Source: an uncultured Lachnospiraceae bacterium
GTDB lineage: Bacteria > Bacillota_A > Clostridia > Lachnospirales > Lachnospiraceae
Direction of reading: 5' to 3'
Length of the DNA stretch: 64,000 bases
Assembly (NCBI GenBank): GCA_902801585.1
Contig: CADCIU010000003.1
Coordinates: 66,236-130,235, forward strand
This document shows positions 41,481-50,074 of this stretch, piece after piece. The position numbers and the translations under genes were made by a program. Numbering within the stretch: the stretch's first letter is position 1; each line of letters begins with the position of its first letter. The notes below the pieces were generated by a model, which did not search any database, had not been told where the DNA came from, and was given only the letters and a program-made list of their open reading frames with translations.

Positions 41481-42563
41481 TCAGCTCCTGCGCTCATGAT
41501 CCGGCCCCGGCCTGTCCTCGTAATATGCTCTCTCGATCGCTTCGGCGGCTCTTCTGCGCCGCTCGTCATGCAGGTTCGTGTACTTCTTGACCGTCTCAAG
41601 GCTCGAATGGCCCAGCGCATCGGATGTGACATAGATGTCTCCGGTCTCCTCGTAGAGATTGGTCGCGAACGTACTGCGGAGTTTGTGGGGCGTGATCCGC
41701 TTCGTGGGGACCGTGGAGGCCGTGTATTTTTTGACCAGGCGCTCGACGGCGCGGACAGAGATCCGCTGTCCTTTTCTGGAGATAAAGAGTGCATTCAGGT
41801 CCTCTGCAGAGACTTTTCGCTCATGATCGATGTAGTCCTGCAGTGCCTCCCGCACCGGCTCGTTAAAATAGACGTACTGCTCCTTGCGTCCCTTGCGGAA
41901 GATCCTGATCCGCTTTTCGCCCCAGTCAATGTCCTGAAGATCGATCCCGACCAGCTCACTGACGCGCATGCCGGTGTGCAATAGGAGCGTGAGGATCGCA
42001 ACGTCGCGCATCTGCTGTCCTTTGGCAAATTTGTACTGCGTCTGTGTGAGAGCATCGCCCGTCTCAGCACCCTGCAGCACTTCTCTGACCTCTTCCTTTT
42101 CCAGATAAACGATCGCCTTTTCCTCGATCTTGGGCATGTCGACCAGCTCCGCCACATTTTTCTCCAGATGACCGTGGGCGATCAGATAGCGGTACAGCGC
42201 ACGAAGAGACGAGAGCTTTCTGGCCCTCGCCGGCGCCTGGTTCGACTCTTTGATGACCTTGGAATTGTTGGGATCCTTTCGATTGTAGCGCATCAGATAC
42301 ATGAGATAGTCCTGAATATCATCCGCAGTGAGCGATCCCAGTGTCTCGATCTTAATCTGCATAACGGGAATTCCCTGCGATTTTTCCAGGTATTCAAAGA
42401 AAACCTTGATGTCTCCGACATATCCCAGGACAGTTCGCGGCGCTTTGTTCTTTGTGATCAGATATTCATTGGCGAATCTGCGGACAAACATCGGCAGGTC
42501 CACGGTGATGTCGTTGATCTTCTCCATCACTCTGTTATTTTTTTCATCGCGGTATTTCTCCAT
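41481..42563 (-). CDS. xerS: tyrosine recombinase, XerS-like
   Basis: 360 residues from ATG 42563 (AAGGAG upstream). N-terminal SAM-like DNA-binding domain (about 15-145), catalytic domain after residue 160. Catalytic residues visible: arginine in LHTGMRVSELVG, HKLRS (His and second Arg), LGHSS (third His) and nucleophile tyrosine in VKKYTNLHDE. Length and the long N-terminal part match XerS, the single-protein chromosome dimer-resolving recombinase of some Bacillota. There are no phage genes or flanking att repeats, so a prophage integrase is less likely. A dif-like site was not identified by eye. Confidence 0.78.
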   Translation of the reverse strand: MEKYRDEKNNRVMEKINDITVDLPMFVRRFANEYLITKNKAPRTVLGYVGDIKVFFEYLEKSQGIPVMQIKIETLGSLTADDIQDYLMYLMRYNRKDPNNSKVIKESNQAPARARKLSSLRALYRYLIAHGHLEKNVAELVDMPKIEEKAIVYLEKEEVREVLQGAETGDALTQTQYKFAKGQQMRDVAILTLLLHTGMRVSELVGIDLQDIDWGEKRIRIFRKGRKEQYVYFNEPVREALQDYIDHERKVSAEDLNALFISRKGQRISVRAVERLVKKYTASTVPTKRITPHKLRSTFATNLYEETGDIYVTSDALGHSSLETVKKYTNLHDERRRRAAEAIERAYYEDRPGPDHERRS

Positions 42564-42591
42564 TCGAGTTCTCCTTCTCACAGATGCCCCG

Positions 42592-42623
42592 GCGAAAAGT
42601 CCCCGGCACCGGCCGGGGACTTT
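42592..42623 (-). terminator. terminator after the S41-type lipoprotein gene
   Basis: Perfect stem AAAGTCCCCGG/CCGGGGACTTT within 42596-42623, with TTTT following on the minus strand. Its A- and T-rich ends make it usable from both sides. Confidence 0.8.
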
Positions 42624-42657
42624 GTGAACATCAGATCATTTTGGTTTCACTTTGACA

Positions 42658-44802
42658 TCACGAACCGCTGTTCTCTCCACCTTGGCTCTGCTCCATTTTC
42701 TCCAGGATCTGCATGAGGAAGTCCGACAGCTTTTCACCCGCGTCTCTGTCGTCATAGACGATCTCTGTCTCACCGTTCTGATACCGATGGACCGCATCCG
42801 CGATTCCCTCCGGATCAAACCAGGGAACACTCGCTATATCCAGAATGGACGGCATCATGTTGAGATCCACTTGTGTCGCTTTTTCATCAGAGACAAATCC
42901 GCTGCCGTCATCCCTTCCCAGTTTGAGACAGGAGGAATAACAGCCGCAGCGCCCGTACGCGTCAATGAAATAACCTACTACACAGTCTCCGCCGCCGGGA
43001 TTTGTGCCAATGATCTTCGCCAGGCCGTCCTGCTGCGCGAAGTAAGGCAGCGCATTGCCGCAGGAATAGGAAGATCCGCTGCACATGATGTAGAAGTCAT
43101 ACTGTCCGCCGAAGCCGTCCTGATCGTCTGCAATTCCGTCGAGATTGGTATCGACATGATAACGCTCTTCCCGGTAGCTTCCCGTCAAGGTGTCCAAATC
43201 GGTCATATTGACTTCTCCGTCCTTGGAAAGGAAACCGAGGATATTGATCAGTGCCGATGCATGACCGCCGCCGTTGTCACAAATATTGATCACGACATTC
43301 TTCACTTCATCATGTTGTTTGATATCTTCGAAGCAATTATAGAAAAATGCAAAACTGCTCCTGTCATTGTCCTCTTCATTTATAGGATCCAGATAATAGG
43401 ACGGATCTCTTACTATATCGTCAATGAAACTGTCGAAATAGATCACCGCCGTATCACCGGCATAGTCCAGTCTGTGGTGACCGTAATCCTGCGATTTTGC
43501 CGATCCGAAGTATGCCGTCCAGACATAGAGCGGAAGGACCTCGGGGACATTGAATCCCTTCTCAAACAATGCGCCCAGGATCACATCCCACGGGGTATCC
43601 GTATCCTGGGGTTCTCCCTCTTCAAACAACTCCTTGCCTTCCTCGGACTCCTTGATGTCATCCGTGATCTGGTCGACCGTTTCTTTGTTGATCTGATCCA
43701 TCTTGCCGAATACTGTGTCGAATGCAAGCATCCCGTCGTGGCCGGAGTCGAACAGGTAGAAGAAAAGCATCATCTCTGCGGTCACAGCAGCCTCAGGATT
43801 TGTGGAGCACATAGACTTCTTGGCATTTAACCTTGTGAAATACTCGTCAAAAGTCGTGATGTTCTTCTCTTCTTTGTGACCGAAAGTCAGATCCAGCAGC
43901 AGGCAGATCGAATAATAACCGTAATCTGCATACGCTTGTGTCGTCTCCGTCTTTGTACTGAAAGGCCCGCTGAAGAACGCTTTGTAATAAGGAGATTCTT
44001 TTGCCTCCGCATTTTCCTGTGCAAATCTGGACATCAGATACGCATTGTAATAGTCTTTCCCGTTATAGCCCAGGAGATTACTCTGCGCGATGGCGCCGAA
44101 CGTATTCTGCAGTGCCAAAAAGGGCATCAGAATATCGTCATCATACGCGATCACAGGCATATTATAGTCTTTCAGCGATACAGTAAGGGGCTGTATTTCC
44201 GTCTGTTTCGACGGATTTTTAACAGAAGGAGTGATCACGTTGAACTCCTGTTTTATGACGATCGCACCGTCGATGTCGCCGGAAGAACGGAATTTATCGG
44301 GATTTTCAAACATGATCGTATCCGCCGCCGGGTCGATCACGGCCTCCGTTCCGTTTAAGAATACTCTCATGACATCGTTTTCCAGGACGATCTTCTCTTT
44401 GCCCTCCTCCAGGATTCCCAAATAATCCGATGCTTTGATAAAAGGTACGTCCTCATATCCTTTCACGCCGTATGTGGTGATCACATCGTATTTTCCGAGC
44501 GTCAGGCTGCCGTAAACGCGGCTGTCATCCCATATGATCGAGATGTCCTCAGGCGCGATCTCTTCTGTTTTTGCTGCGGCAGCTTCCCCGCCGGCCTGCG
44601 CTGCTGCAGTGTCCTGAGATGCTCCTTCCTCTTCAGCCTTTGCGTCATCTTCTGCGGCAGCATCTGCTTCGGCTGCGCCCGCTTCTTCCTCCGCGGCCGG
44701 CTGCTCACCTGCAGAAGAAGCTCCGGTCGCTGCTCCGCAGCCGGCTGCAGTGAAGACCATAACCACTGATAACCCCAAACAAATCAGTTTTTTTAGTCGC
44801 AT
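42658..44802 (-). CDS. S41-family-like peptidase lipoprotein
   Basis: 714 residues from ATG 44802 with AAAGGAGG upstream. Lipoprotein signal with lipobox TAAGC, lipidated Cys22, then an Ala/Glu-rich linker to about residue 75. Residues about 80-250 are an N-terminal part of unclear fold. Residues about 430-700 resemble the S41 (tail-specific protease/CtpA) domain: DTAVIYFDSFIDD, VKNVVINICDNGGGHASAL, and the likely serine nucleophile in MCSGSSYSCGNALPYFAQ, with GLAKIIGTNPGGGDCVVGYF. No PDZ domain is visible. It acts outside the membrane on unknown proteins. It lies 65 bp after the alpha/beta hydrolase gene. Confidence 0.75.
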   Translation of the reverse strand: MRLKKLICLGLSVVMVFTAAGCGAATGASSAGEQPAAEEEAGAAEADAAAEDDAKAEEEGASQDTAAAQAGGEAAAAKTEEIAPEDISIIWDDSRVYGSLTLGKYDVITTYGVKGYEDVPFIKASDYLGILEEGKEKIVLENDVMRVFLNGTEAVIDPAADTIMFENPDKFRSSGDIDGAIVIKQEFNVITPSVKNPSKQTEIQPLTVSLKDYNMPVIAYDDDILMPFLALQNTFGAIAQSNLLGYNGKDYYNAYLMSRFAQENAEAKESPYYKAFFSGPFSTKTETTQAYADYGYYSICLLLDLTFGHKEEKNITTFDEYFTRLNAKKSMCSTNPEAAVTAEMMLFFYLFDSGHDGMLAFDTVFGKMDQINKETVDQITDDIKESEEGKELFEEGEPQDTDTPWDVILGALFEKGFNVPEVLPLYVWTAYFGSAKSQDYGHHRLDYAGDTAVIYFDSFIDDIVRDPSYYLDPINEEDNDRSSFAFFYNCFEDIKQHDEVKNVVINICDNGGGHASALINILGFLSKDGEVNMTDLDTLTGSYREERYHVDTNLDGIADDQDGFGGQYDFYIMCSGSSYSCGNALPYFAQQDGLAKIIGTNPGGGDCVVGYFIDAYGRCGCYSSCLKLGRDDGSGFVSDEKATQVDLNMMPSILDIASVPWFDPEGIADAVHRYQNGETEIVYDDRDAGEKLSDFLMQILEKMEQSQGGENSGS

Positions 44803-44827
44803 ACATTCCTCCTTTTGTTGTCTGATC

Positions 44828-44869
44828 TTCAAACACAGCACAACAGATGTTGTGTTTTGAACTTTTTTT
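44828..44869 (+). terminator. hairpin plus T-run pointing in the plus direction
   Basis: TTCAAACACA...TGTGTTTTGAA (44828-44861) is followed by TTTTTTT on the plus strand only. Both flanking genes are on the minus strand, so it terminates no annotated gene. On the minus strand the hairpin is preceded by the A-run. Confidence 0.55.
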
Positions 44870-45809
44870 ATTGTAACGCAAGTGACTGGGAGGTGACAAA
44901 TACAAACTCCGCGATCTCCCCGATCACCTCTTCCGGAATATGCTGCTCCACATTGTACTCCTTGGACGCCTTCAGGATATCATTATAAATTCCCTTCACA
45001 AAGCAGTGATTGAGTTCGGGATACAATTTGAACCGGGTGTTCTCCCGGTCTGCAAGGAGTTTCCTGAACTTCCTGAAATCCCGGTCCACAAGCACCTGGA
45101 AGTCCTTTCCGCCCTGCAGGATCAGGACCGGCTTCCTGCTTTCCCTTAAATAGTCGGCCGCTGTTTTTTTGCCCATCTCCTTGAAGTAGTAGAGCGACAG
45201 GTTTCCCGCGAATTTCTTTTTCTTCGCCTCCTCGTCGCTCATCTGATAGAGCCCGCGAAAGCGCTTGCGGTAAAACCTGTACTCCATGCGGATGATCGCG
45301 TTCAGGACCGACCTGCCGCGCCCCGCCTGCCGCAGCTGCCGCAGCACGATCTCTTCGAGCCGGTACGGCGTTCCGGCCATCATGATGAGACCTCTGACAT
45401 CTGCGCCTTCTGCGTCGATCCGCGGCGCCAGCATGGCGCCCATGCTGTGACCGAGTATGTAAATGCGGTCGTGATCGATCCGGGGATCTCTCTTGAGCAT
45501 TTGAGCAGCAAGCAGCGCGTCGTCGATCGTCTCCTCCTTCACGGTGAGACACTTATTCTTCATCATCCTGCGTCCATGTACAAAAGTACGCTTGTCATAA
45601 CGCAATGAAGCAATGCCGTGCTCCGCCAGGCCCTCCGCCAGGTCCTTAAACGGCGTCAGCTTCATCACCTTTTCATCCATATTGCTGGCACCGGAGCCGT
45701 GCACCATGACGACGGCCGGCACCGGCTTTGAGAGATTACTCGGGAGCACAATAAGCCCTTTGAGCGGATATTCGGTCCCCGCTCCGACAACAATATTTTC
45801 ACTGTACAT
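44868..45809 (-). CDS. alpha/beta hydrolase
   Basis: 313 residues from ATG 45809 (GGAGG upstream). Serine hydrolase fold: oxyanion region VMVHGSGASNMDE, RYDKRTF, nucleophile serine in ILGHSMGAMLAPRI, a late acid in LILQGGKDFQV and the catalytic histidine in YPELNHCFVKG. The PLKGLIVLPSN opening resembles dienelactone-hydrolase/peptidase-like members. No signal peptide. The upstream neighbours are an enoate reductase and aconitase X genes, so it may cleave an ester or lactone in the same catabolic route; this is inference. Confidence 0.8.
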   Translation of the reverse strand: MYSENIVVGAGTEYPLKGLIVLPSNLSKPVPAVVMVHGSGASNMDEKVMKLTPFKDLAEGLAEHGIASLRYDKRTFVHGRRMMKNKCLTVKEETIDDALLAAQMLKRDPRIDHDRIYILGHSMGAMLAPRIDAEGADVRGLIMMAGTPYRLEEIVLRQLRQAGRGRSVLNAIIRMEYRFYRKRFRGLYQMSDEEAKKKKFAGNLSLYYFKEMGKKTAADYLRESRKPVLILQGGKDFQVLVDRDFRKFRKLLADRENTRFKLYPELNHCFVKGIYNDILKASKEYNVEQHIPEEVIGEIAEFVFVTSQSLALQ

Positions 45810-45853
45810 AGGATTGCCTCCATGTGTGCCGCAGCCCTGCCCGATAAGCCCGG

Positions 45854-48019
45854 TCACACCTTCATTGCCGCTTCGTATGCGCCCCAGATGACACTGCGAA
45901 GATTGCCGACACTGCGGCAGTCACCGACGATCTGCACGTTCTTCTTGCCGGCCGGCGACAGCGGCGCGGGCAGATAGCCGGCACAGGAGATCACACTGTC
46001 GCAGGGGATCTCAAACTGCTTTCCGTCCTCGTCCGCACAGACAACGGCGCCGTCCTTCACCTCCACAAGGCGTGTCTTTAGATAGACCGGTACCTTTTTC
46101 CAGGCAAAATATTCCCTCAGGTAAGAGCTGTTCGCAAGGCACACGCCCTTCTGTCTGATCAGGTCATCCAGCATTTCAATGATCACCGGTCTCTTTCCCT
46201 GCAGCGCAAGTTCATAGGCGATCTCGCAGCCCGTCAGTCCGCCGCCGATCACCGCAACGGTATTCCCGATGTTCAGCGCACGGCCCGCTGCACGGACGCC
46301 CGGTGCCATCCCGTCTGCTCCGGTATCACCCGGGCAGAGCCCTGCCGCCTCCGCCGCTCCCGGCTCGCTCAGCAGGAACTCGCAGGCCTCGATCATCTTC
46401 TCATGCCCTGTCACGCCTTTCAACACGCGCGGCACAGCACCTGTTGCCACGATCACAGGCTCATCTCCGAACTCCTGCAGTGTCCGCACCTCATATCCCA
46501 AGTGAATCTCGACGCCCAGCGCCTCCATCTGACGCCGGTACCAGGCGAGCAGATCGCGAAGCTTTCCTTTATAAGACTCCGCGGAAGCCGCGATAAAGGC
46601 GCCGCCGAGACGGTCTGACCGCTCATAGATCACAGGTTTGTGGCCTCGAACCGCCAAAACACGGGCGGCTTCCATGCCGCCGATCCCACCGCCGACGATC
46701 ACAACTTTCTGCGGATTTACAGTTCTCACGATATGGTGTTTTTTCCACTGCATCATCTCCGCATTGACCGCGCAGCGCGCCAGGTGCAGCGAGTCATACA
46801 GATCCTGATCGTTGGGCACTCCCTTGTAGTGCGCCATGTTAAAACACCCGTTGTGGCACAGGATGCAGGGACGGATCTCATCCTCCCGGCCCTGAAGTAG
46901 CTTGTTCACCCACTCCGGATCCGCCAGGAACTGTCTCGCAAATCCAGCACCGTCGATGCCCCCCCGCTCCACCGCTTTCGCAGCCGTCAAGGGATCCATG
47001 CGCCCAGCGCAGACTACCGGAATGTCCACGAATCTGCGGATATGCTCCACATATTCCAGGTTGCAGTTCTCGGGCATATATACCGGCGGATGCGCCCAGT
47101 ACCAGGCGTCATAGGTGCCGTTGTCACAGTTGAGCATGTCGTATCCTGCGTCCTGCAGATATTTTGCCGCCCGCTCGGATTCTTCCATATCGCGTCCGGC
47201 TTCCTCATACTCCTCACCGGGCAGCGCGCCCCTGCGGAATCCCTTGGTCTTGGATACTACGCTGTAGCGAAGCGAAACCGGGAAGTCGTCCCCGCAGGCC
47301 TTCTTGATCGCCTGCACGATCTCCACCGGGAAGCGATAGCGGTTCTCAAAGGACCCGCCGTATTCATCTGTGCGGTGATTCACGTATTTGAGTGTGAACT
47401 GGTCAAGCAGGTATCCCTCGTGCACCGCGTGGATCTCCACACCGTCCACGCCGGCGTCCTTGAGGAGCCTTGCGCATTCGGCAAAAGAGTGCACAAATTC
47501 CTGAATCTCCTCCACCGTCATTGCCCTCGACGGCACTTTGTCCGACCAGCGGTTGGGTGCAGGCGAAGCGCTCGCGGTGATCTTGTCGAGATCCATCACG
47601 GATTTGGAGCCTCTCCGCAGAAGCTTGTTCGAATACAGCTTCTCCATCATCTCCGAGATCGTAAAGCTTCGTCCGAATCCGGCTGTCAGCTGTACGAACA
47701 GCTTGGCGCCGGTCTTGTGGAACTCGGGCATCCATTTCGCAAGGTCTCTGTACATCTTTTTATTGGTATGAAGCCACTGCCCGAACATCGGGTTGTAGAC
47801 CGGCTGACAGCCCGGCAGGACCAGGCCTGCGCCGCCCTTAGCCGCTTCCAATATGAATTTTGCGCCGTCTGCGTCAAAATGATTGCGCTCCATCCAGCCG
47901 AACAGATCCGTCCCGCCCATCGATGTCACGACAAAGCGGTTTTTGATCTCACAGTTTCCGATCTTCCACGGAGTAAGGAGCGCCTGATATTCCTTTTTTA
48001 CTGCTGTTTCGCTGCTCAT
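45854..48019 (-). CDS. Old Yellow Enzyme-type Fe-S flavoenzyme (2,4-dienoyl-CoA/enoate reductase family)
   Basis: 721 residues. Residues about 10-370: FMN barrel (PWKIGNCEIKNRFVVTSMGG, GVEIHAVHEGYLLDQF, NHRTDEYGGSFENR). Then a 4Fe-4S motif C-x2-C-x3-C-x23-C (CILCHNGC ... ARCAVN). Residues about 420-721: FAD/NAD(P) domains (VVIVGGGIGGMEAARVLA, VAVIGGGLTGCEIAYELA, SCAGYLPAPL). Such enzymes reduce an activated C=C bond in acids, enoyl-CoAs, trimethylamine-type or steroid substrates. GAGAGGAG precedes ATG 48019. It is followed directly by the hydrolase and preceded by AcnX subunits. The exact substrate is unknown; BaiCD/BaiH bile-acid enzymes are relatives but context gives no bile-acid genes. 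Confidence 0.87.
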   Translation of the reverse strand: MSSETAVKKEYQALLTPWKIGNCEIKNRFVVTSMGGTDLFGWMERNHFDADGAKFILEAAKGGAGLVLPGCQPVYNPMFGQWLHTNKKMYRDLAKWMPEFHKTGAKLFVQLTAGFGRSFTISEMMEKLYSNKLLRRGSKSVMDLDKITASASPAPNRWSDKVPSRAMTVEEIQEFVHSFAECARLLKDAGVDGVEIHAVHEGYLLDQFTLKYVNHRTDEYGGSFENRYRFPVEIVQAIKKACGDDFPVSLRYSVVSKTKGFRRGALPGEEYEEAGRDMEESERAAKYLQDAGYDMLNCDNGTYDAWYWAHPPVYMPENCNLEYVEHIRRFVDIPVVCAGRMDPLTAAKAVERGGIDGAGFARQFLADPEWVNKLLQGREDEIRPCILCHNGCFNMAHYKGVPNDQDLYDSLHLARCAVNAEMMQWKKHHIVRTVNPQKVVIVGGGIGGMEAARVLAVRGHKPVIYERSDRLGGAFIAASAESYKGKLRDLLAWYRRQMEALGVEIHLGYEVRTLQEFGDEPVIVATGAVPRVLKGVTGHEKMIEACEFLLSEPGAAEAAGLCPGDTGADGMAPGVRAAGRALNIGNTVAVIGGGLTGCEIAYELALQGKRPVIIEMLDDLIRQKGVCLANSSYLREYFAWKKVPVYLKTRLVEVKDGAVVCADEDGKQFEIPCDSVISCAGYLPAPLSPAGKKNVQIVGDCRSVGNLRSVIWGAYEAAMKV

Positions 48020-48034
48020 AAGGATCTCCTCTCT

Positions 48035-48505
48035 TCAGGGTGCGGCTTCAAATATATCTTCACATTCCAGGAGCACGGTCCCGTCCTCTTTGACGTGGAT
48101 CCGCTGCCCTTCTCTGACCTCCTCGAGAAAGTCGTCGCCGAGGTCATCCACCAGCACGATCGGGTGCTTAGACCAGTTGGCTGTCAGCACAGCGCCCGCC
48201 ACAGCCAGTGTGTCCGCCTTCTTGCTGAAGAGCATGCAGGCGGGACCGACACCCATGACAGAGGCACAGTACAGCACCATGCCGCCGGTGGTAGAGCCGA
48301 TCGTCTCCGGCAGGCACAGGATCTTGCCGGGAATCTTCTTGCCGTAGAGTTCGGGGTTGTTCATATCCTGCAGGACCCCTTTCGGATTCAGGAAAGAGCC
48401 TGCGGTCTTGAGGTTGGCAAGCGTATTAAAGCCCGCATGTGTGACGAGCGCTTCCGCGATCACATCACCGGGCACAACAACGCGGCCCTTAAACTTTCTG
48501 ATCAT
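48035..48505 (-). CDS. aconitase X small subunit (swivel domain, DUF126)
   Basis: 156 residues from ATG 48505, five bases after the large-subunit stop and behind GGAGGTGA. The swivel domain of AcnX: RVVVPGDVIAEALVTHAGFNT, GSFLNPKGVLQD, GKILCLPETIGSTTGGMVLYC and VDDLGDDFLEEV. The serine in the STTGG loop is the family's catalytic-site serine. With the large subunit it forms a split AcnX dehydratase. Characterised AcnX enzymes dehydrate cis-3-hydroxy-L-proline or phosphomevalonate; which applies here cannot be told. Confidence 0.9.
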   Translation of the reverse strand: MIRKFKGRVVVPGDVIAEALVTHAGFNTLANLKTAGSFLNPKGVLQDMNNPELYGKKIPGKILCLPETIGSTTGGMVLYCASVMGVGPACMLFSKKADTLAVAGAVLTANWSKHPIVLVDDLGDDFLEEVREGQRIHVKEDGTVLLECEDIFEAAP

Positions 48506-48510
48506 CGTCG

Positions 48511-49857
48511 TCACCTCCATTTCTCATTCCAGCCGCCGGTAATGATCTCCACCAGCTCTTCCTCGCTGTAGAACCGCGCCTTGCTGTAATAGCGCAGCTT
48601 ATTGGAGGCTGTGATGATCCGGATCTTATCCGTCAGCGGATTGGACGTATAGGACAACGGACAGAGTCCCGAAACGGTCACCCCCATTCTCTTAAGTCTC
48701 CTCGCCTTGATCGGATATTTCTTTTCGAAAGCAGCGATCACATCGGGGGCCGCACAGAAGATCGTCTTCATAGTGACTCGCCTGTTACCATGTCTCTTGA
48801 GCCCCGCTGCCAGCCGGTCCGTCCAGTCACACAGCTGCTCACAGGAGAAATGCGGACATCCCGCAAAGGCGAGTTCCGGGGCTTCCTTCTTATCTTCCCG
48901 CTCCTCCCATGGATTCGGATAACCTGCCTTCACGCGGGCGATCTCTGCGTCGTCGATCACAAACACTTTCGCGTCTTCTTTGATCAGCGAATTGCCTCGC
49001 GGAAGAGTGAGATCACCCGACTCTGCAGCCGTCTCCGGAAGGGTATGTCTGACTGCTTCCGGCGTGATATTTTCAACGTGGTAAAGCCCGACAGAGCCGT
49101 TGGAGGCAGCCGCCGCGCCCATATCCTTCAAATAGTCCTTAACCGTCTGTGTGAGCTCCGTCCCGAGCCATTTGTCCAGACCGCGGATAAAGGGAACGTC
49201 TTCTACACACTCAAATCCGATCGCGCTGCCCAGAAGCTGCGGCTCCGGAAGATTTTCACAGCGCACTTCGATGATCCGGTCCGCCCGTCTTCCCTCGTCT
49301 GTCAGAAGGCCGAATTCCGGCACATAACCGAGGATATTGGACATCAGTTCCAGTACTCCGGAATTGCGGTTGCATCGCGCGCCGATCACGGAGTTGACAT
49401 ACGAGACGGCCGACGACTCCGCCCAGCCCAGAATGTCTCCGTACTGCGGAACATTGCCGACTTCATTCATATAGGCCGTGCACGTATAGGCATTGCTGTC
49501 CTTAATGCCCATCCGCTCCCACTCCTTCTCCATTCTCTTCTGGCCGGAGAAGATCAGCTTGAACATTGCGCGGTCTAAAGGCCCCATTGGCACATGCGGC
49601 TCCACGCCGCGCGGATCCGTTGAAAAGCTTTGTCTTGGCAGCGCGCCGCCCTCGATCAGCTCCTCCATCAGGTCGAAGACCGGTTTCCATGTCATACTTC
49701 CTGTCCCGATCACCGCATGTCCCATCCTTCCGGTGATCTTGACCATCCGCTCAGCGCCGAACGCCTCCCCGTACATGACAAGCGTGCTGAGCACCTTGCG
49801 CATAGCTTCTCCCTGCTCTCCATTCTGAACAGCGAGCAGCTCCTCATTTAAGATCAT
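48511..49857 (-). CDS. aconitase X catalytic (large) subunit (DUF521)
   Basis: 448 residues; ATG 49857 behind AGGGGGAG. AcnX is a distant aconitase relative with an iron-sulfur cluster. Signatures: AERMVKITGRMGHAVIG, ESSAVSYVNSVIGARCNRNSG, LLGSAIGFECVEDVPFIRGL, FAGCPHFSCEQL and VSGLCPLSYTSNP; the cysteines in GARCNRNSG, GCPHFS and SGLCPLSY are the likely cluster ligands. First gene of a unit with the small subunit, OYE reductase and hydrolase. The promoter region carries a LacI-type palindrome (49893-49906). Confidence 0.9.
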   Translation of the reverse strand: MILNEELLAVQNGEQGEAMRKVLSTLVMYGEAFGAERMVKITGRMGHAVIGTGSMTWKPVFDLMEELIEGGALPRQSFSTDPRGVEPHVPMGPLDRAMFKLIFSGQKRMEKEWERMGIKDSNAYTCTAYMNEVGNVPQYGDILGWAESSAVSYVNSVIGARCNRNSGVLELMSNILGYVPEFGLLTDEGRRADRIIEVRCENLPEPQLLGSAIGFECVEDVPFIRGLDKWLGTELTQTVKDYLKDMGAAAASNGSVGLYHVENITPEAVRHTLPETAAESGDLTLPRGNSLIKEDAKVFVIDDAEIARVKAGYPNPWEEREDKKEAPELAFAGCPHFSCEQLCDWTDRLAAGLKRHGNRRVTMKTIFCAAPDVIAAFEKKYPIKARRLKRMGVTVSGLCPLSYTSNPLTDKIRIITASNKLRYYSKARFYSEEELVEIITGGWNEKWR

Positions 49858-49892
49858 GCCCGTAACTCCCCCTTTCCTTTTCGAGTGCGCCG

Positions 49893-49906
49893 CTTAACCG
49901 GTTAAG
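49893..49906. promoter_or_regulatory. LacI/GalR-type operator palindrome
   Basis: CTTAACCGGTTAAG is a perfect 14-bp palindrome with the central CG and AA-C/G-TT pattern typical of LacI-family operators. It lies 7-20 bases downstream of the -10 element of the AcnX promoter, a position suited to repression. No LacI-type regulator gene is in the window. Confidence 0.65.
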
Positions 49907-49913
49907 AGGCCGC

Positions 49914-49941
49914 ATAATATCCCCTGGTAAAATACTGACAA
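49914..49941 (-). promoter_or_regulatory. promoter of the AcnX-OYE-hydrolase unit
   Basis: Minus-strand TTGTCA (49936-49941), a 16-base spacer and TATTAT (49914-49919), about 60 bases before the AcnX large-subunit start. Confidence 0.6.
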
Positions 49942-49964
49942 ATAAATCAGGATTAAAAATACTG

Positions 49965-50009
49965 ATGAAAAAGAAATACTACCTAAAATTTTATCAAACT
50001 CTCAGGTAG
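49965..50009 (-). terminator. weak hairpin with T-rich tail after the cyclase gene
   Basis: CTACCT/AGGTAG arms (49979-49984, 50004-50009) enclose an AT-rich loop and are followed on the minus strand by TATTTCTTTTTC. A partial terminator is possible between the cyclase gene and the AcnX promoter. Confidence 0.4.
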
Positions 50010-50074
50010 CATTTCAATCTTGATCACATATATGAACGCCGGTCTCATCCCGCCGATTCAGCGGGTCAGCCTGT

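Noticed and set aside
41481..42563. Prophage integrase
   Set aside because: No phage structural or lysis genes in the window, no att-type duplication seen, and the architecture fits XerS.
45854..48019. Bile-acid bai gene
   Set aside because: Related to BaiCD/BaiH by family only; none of the other bai genes are present.
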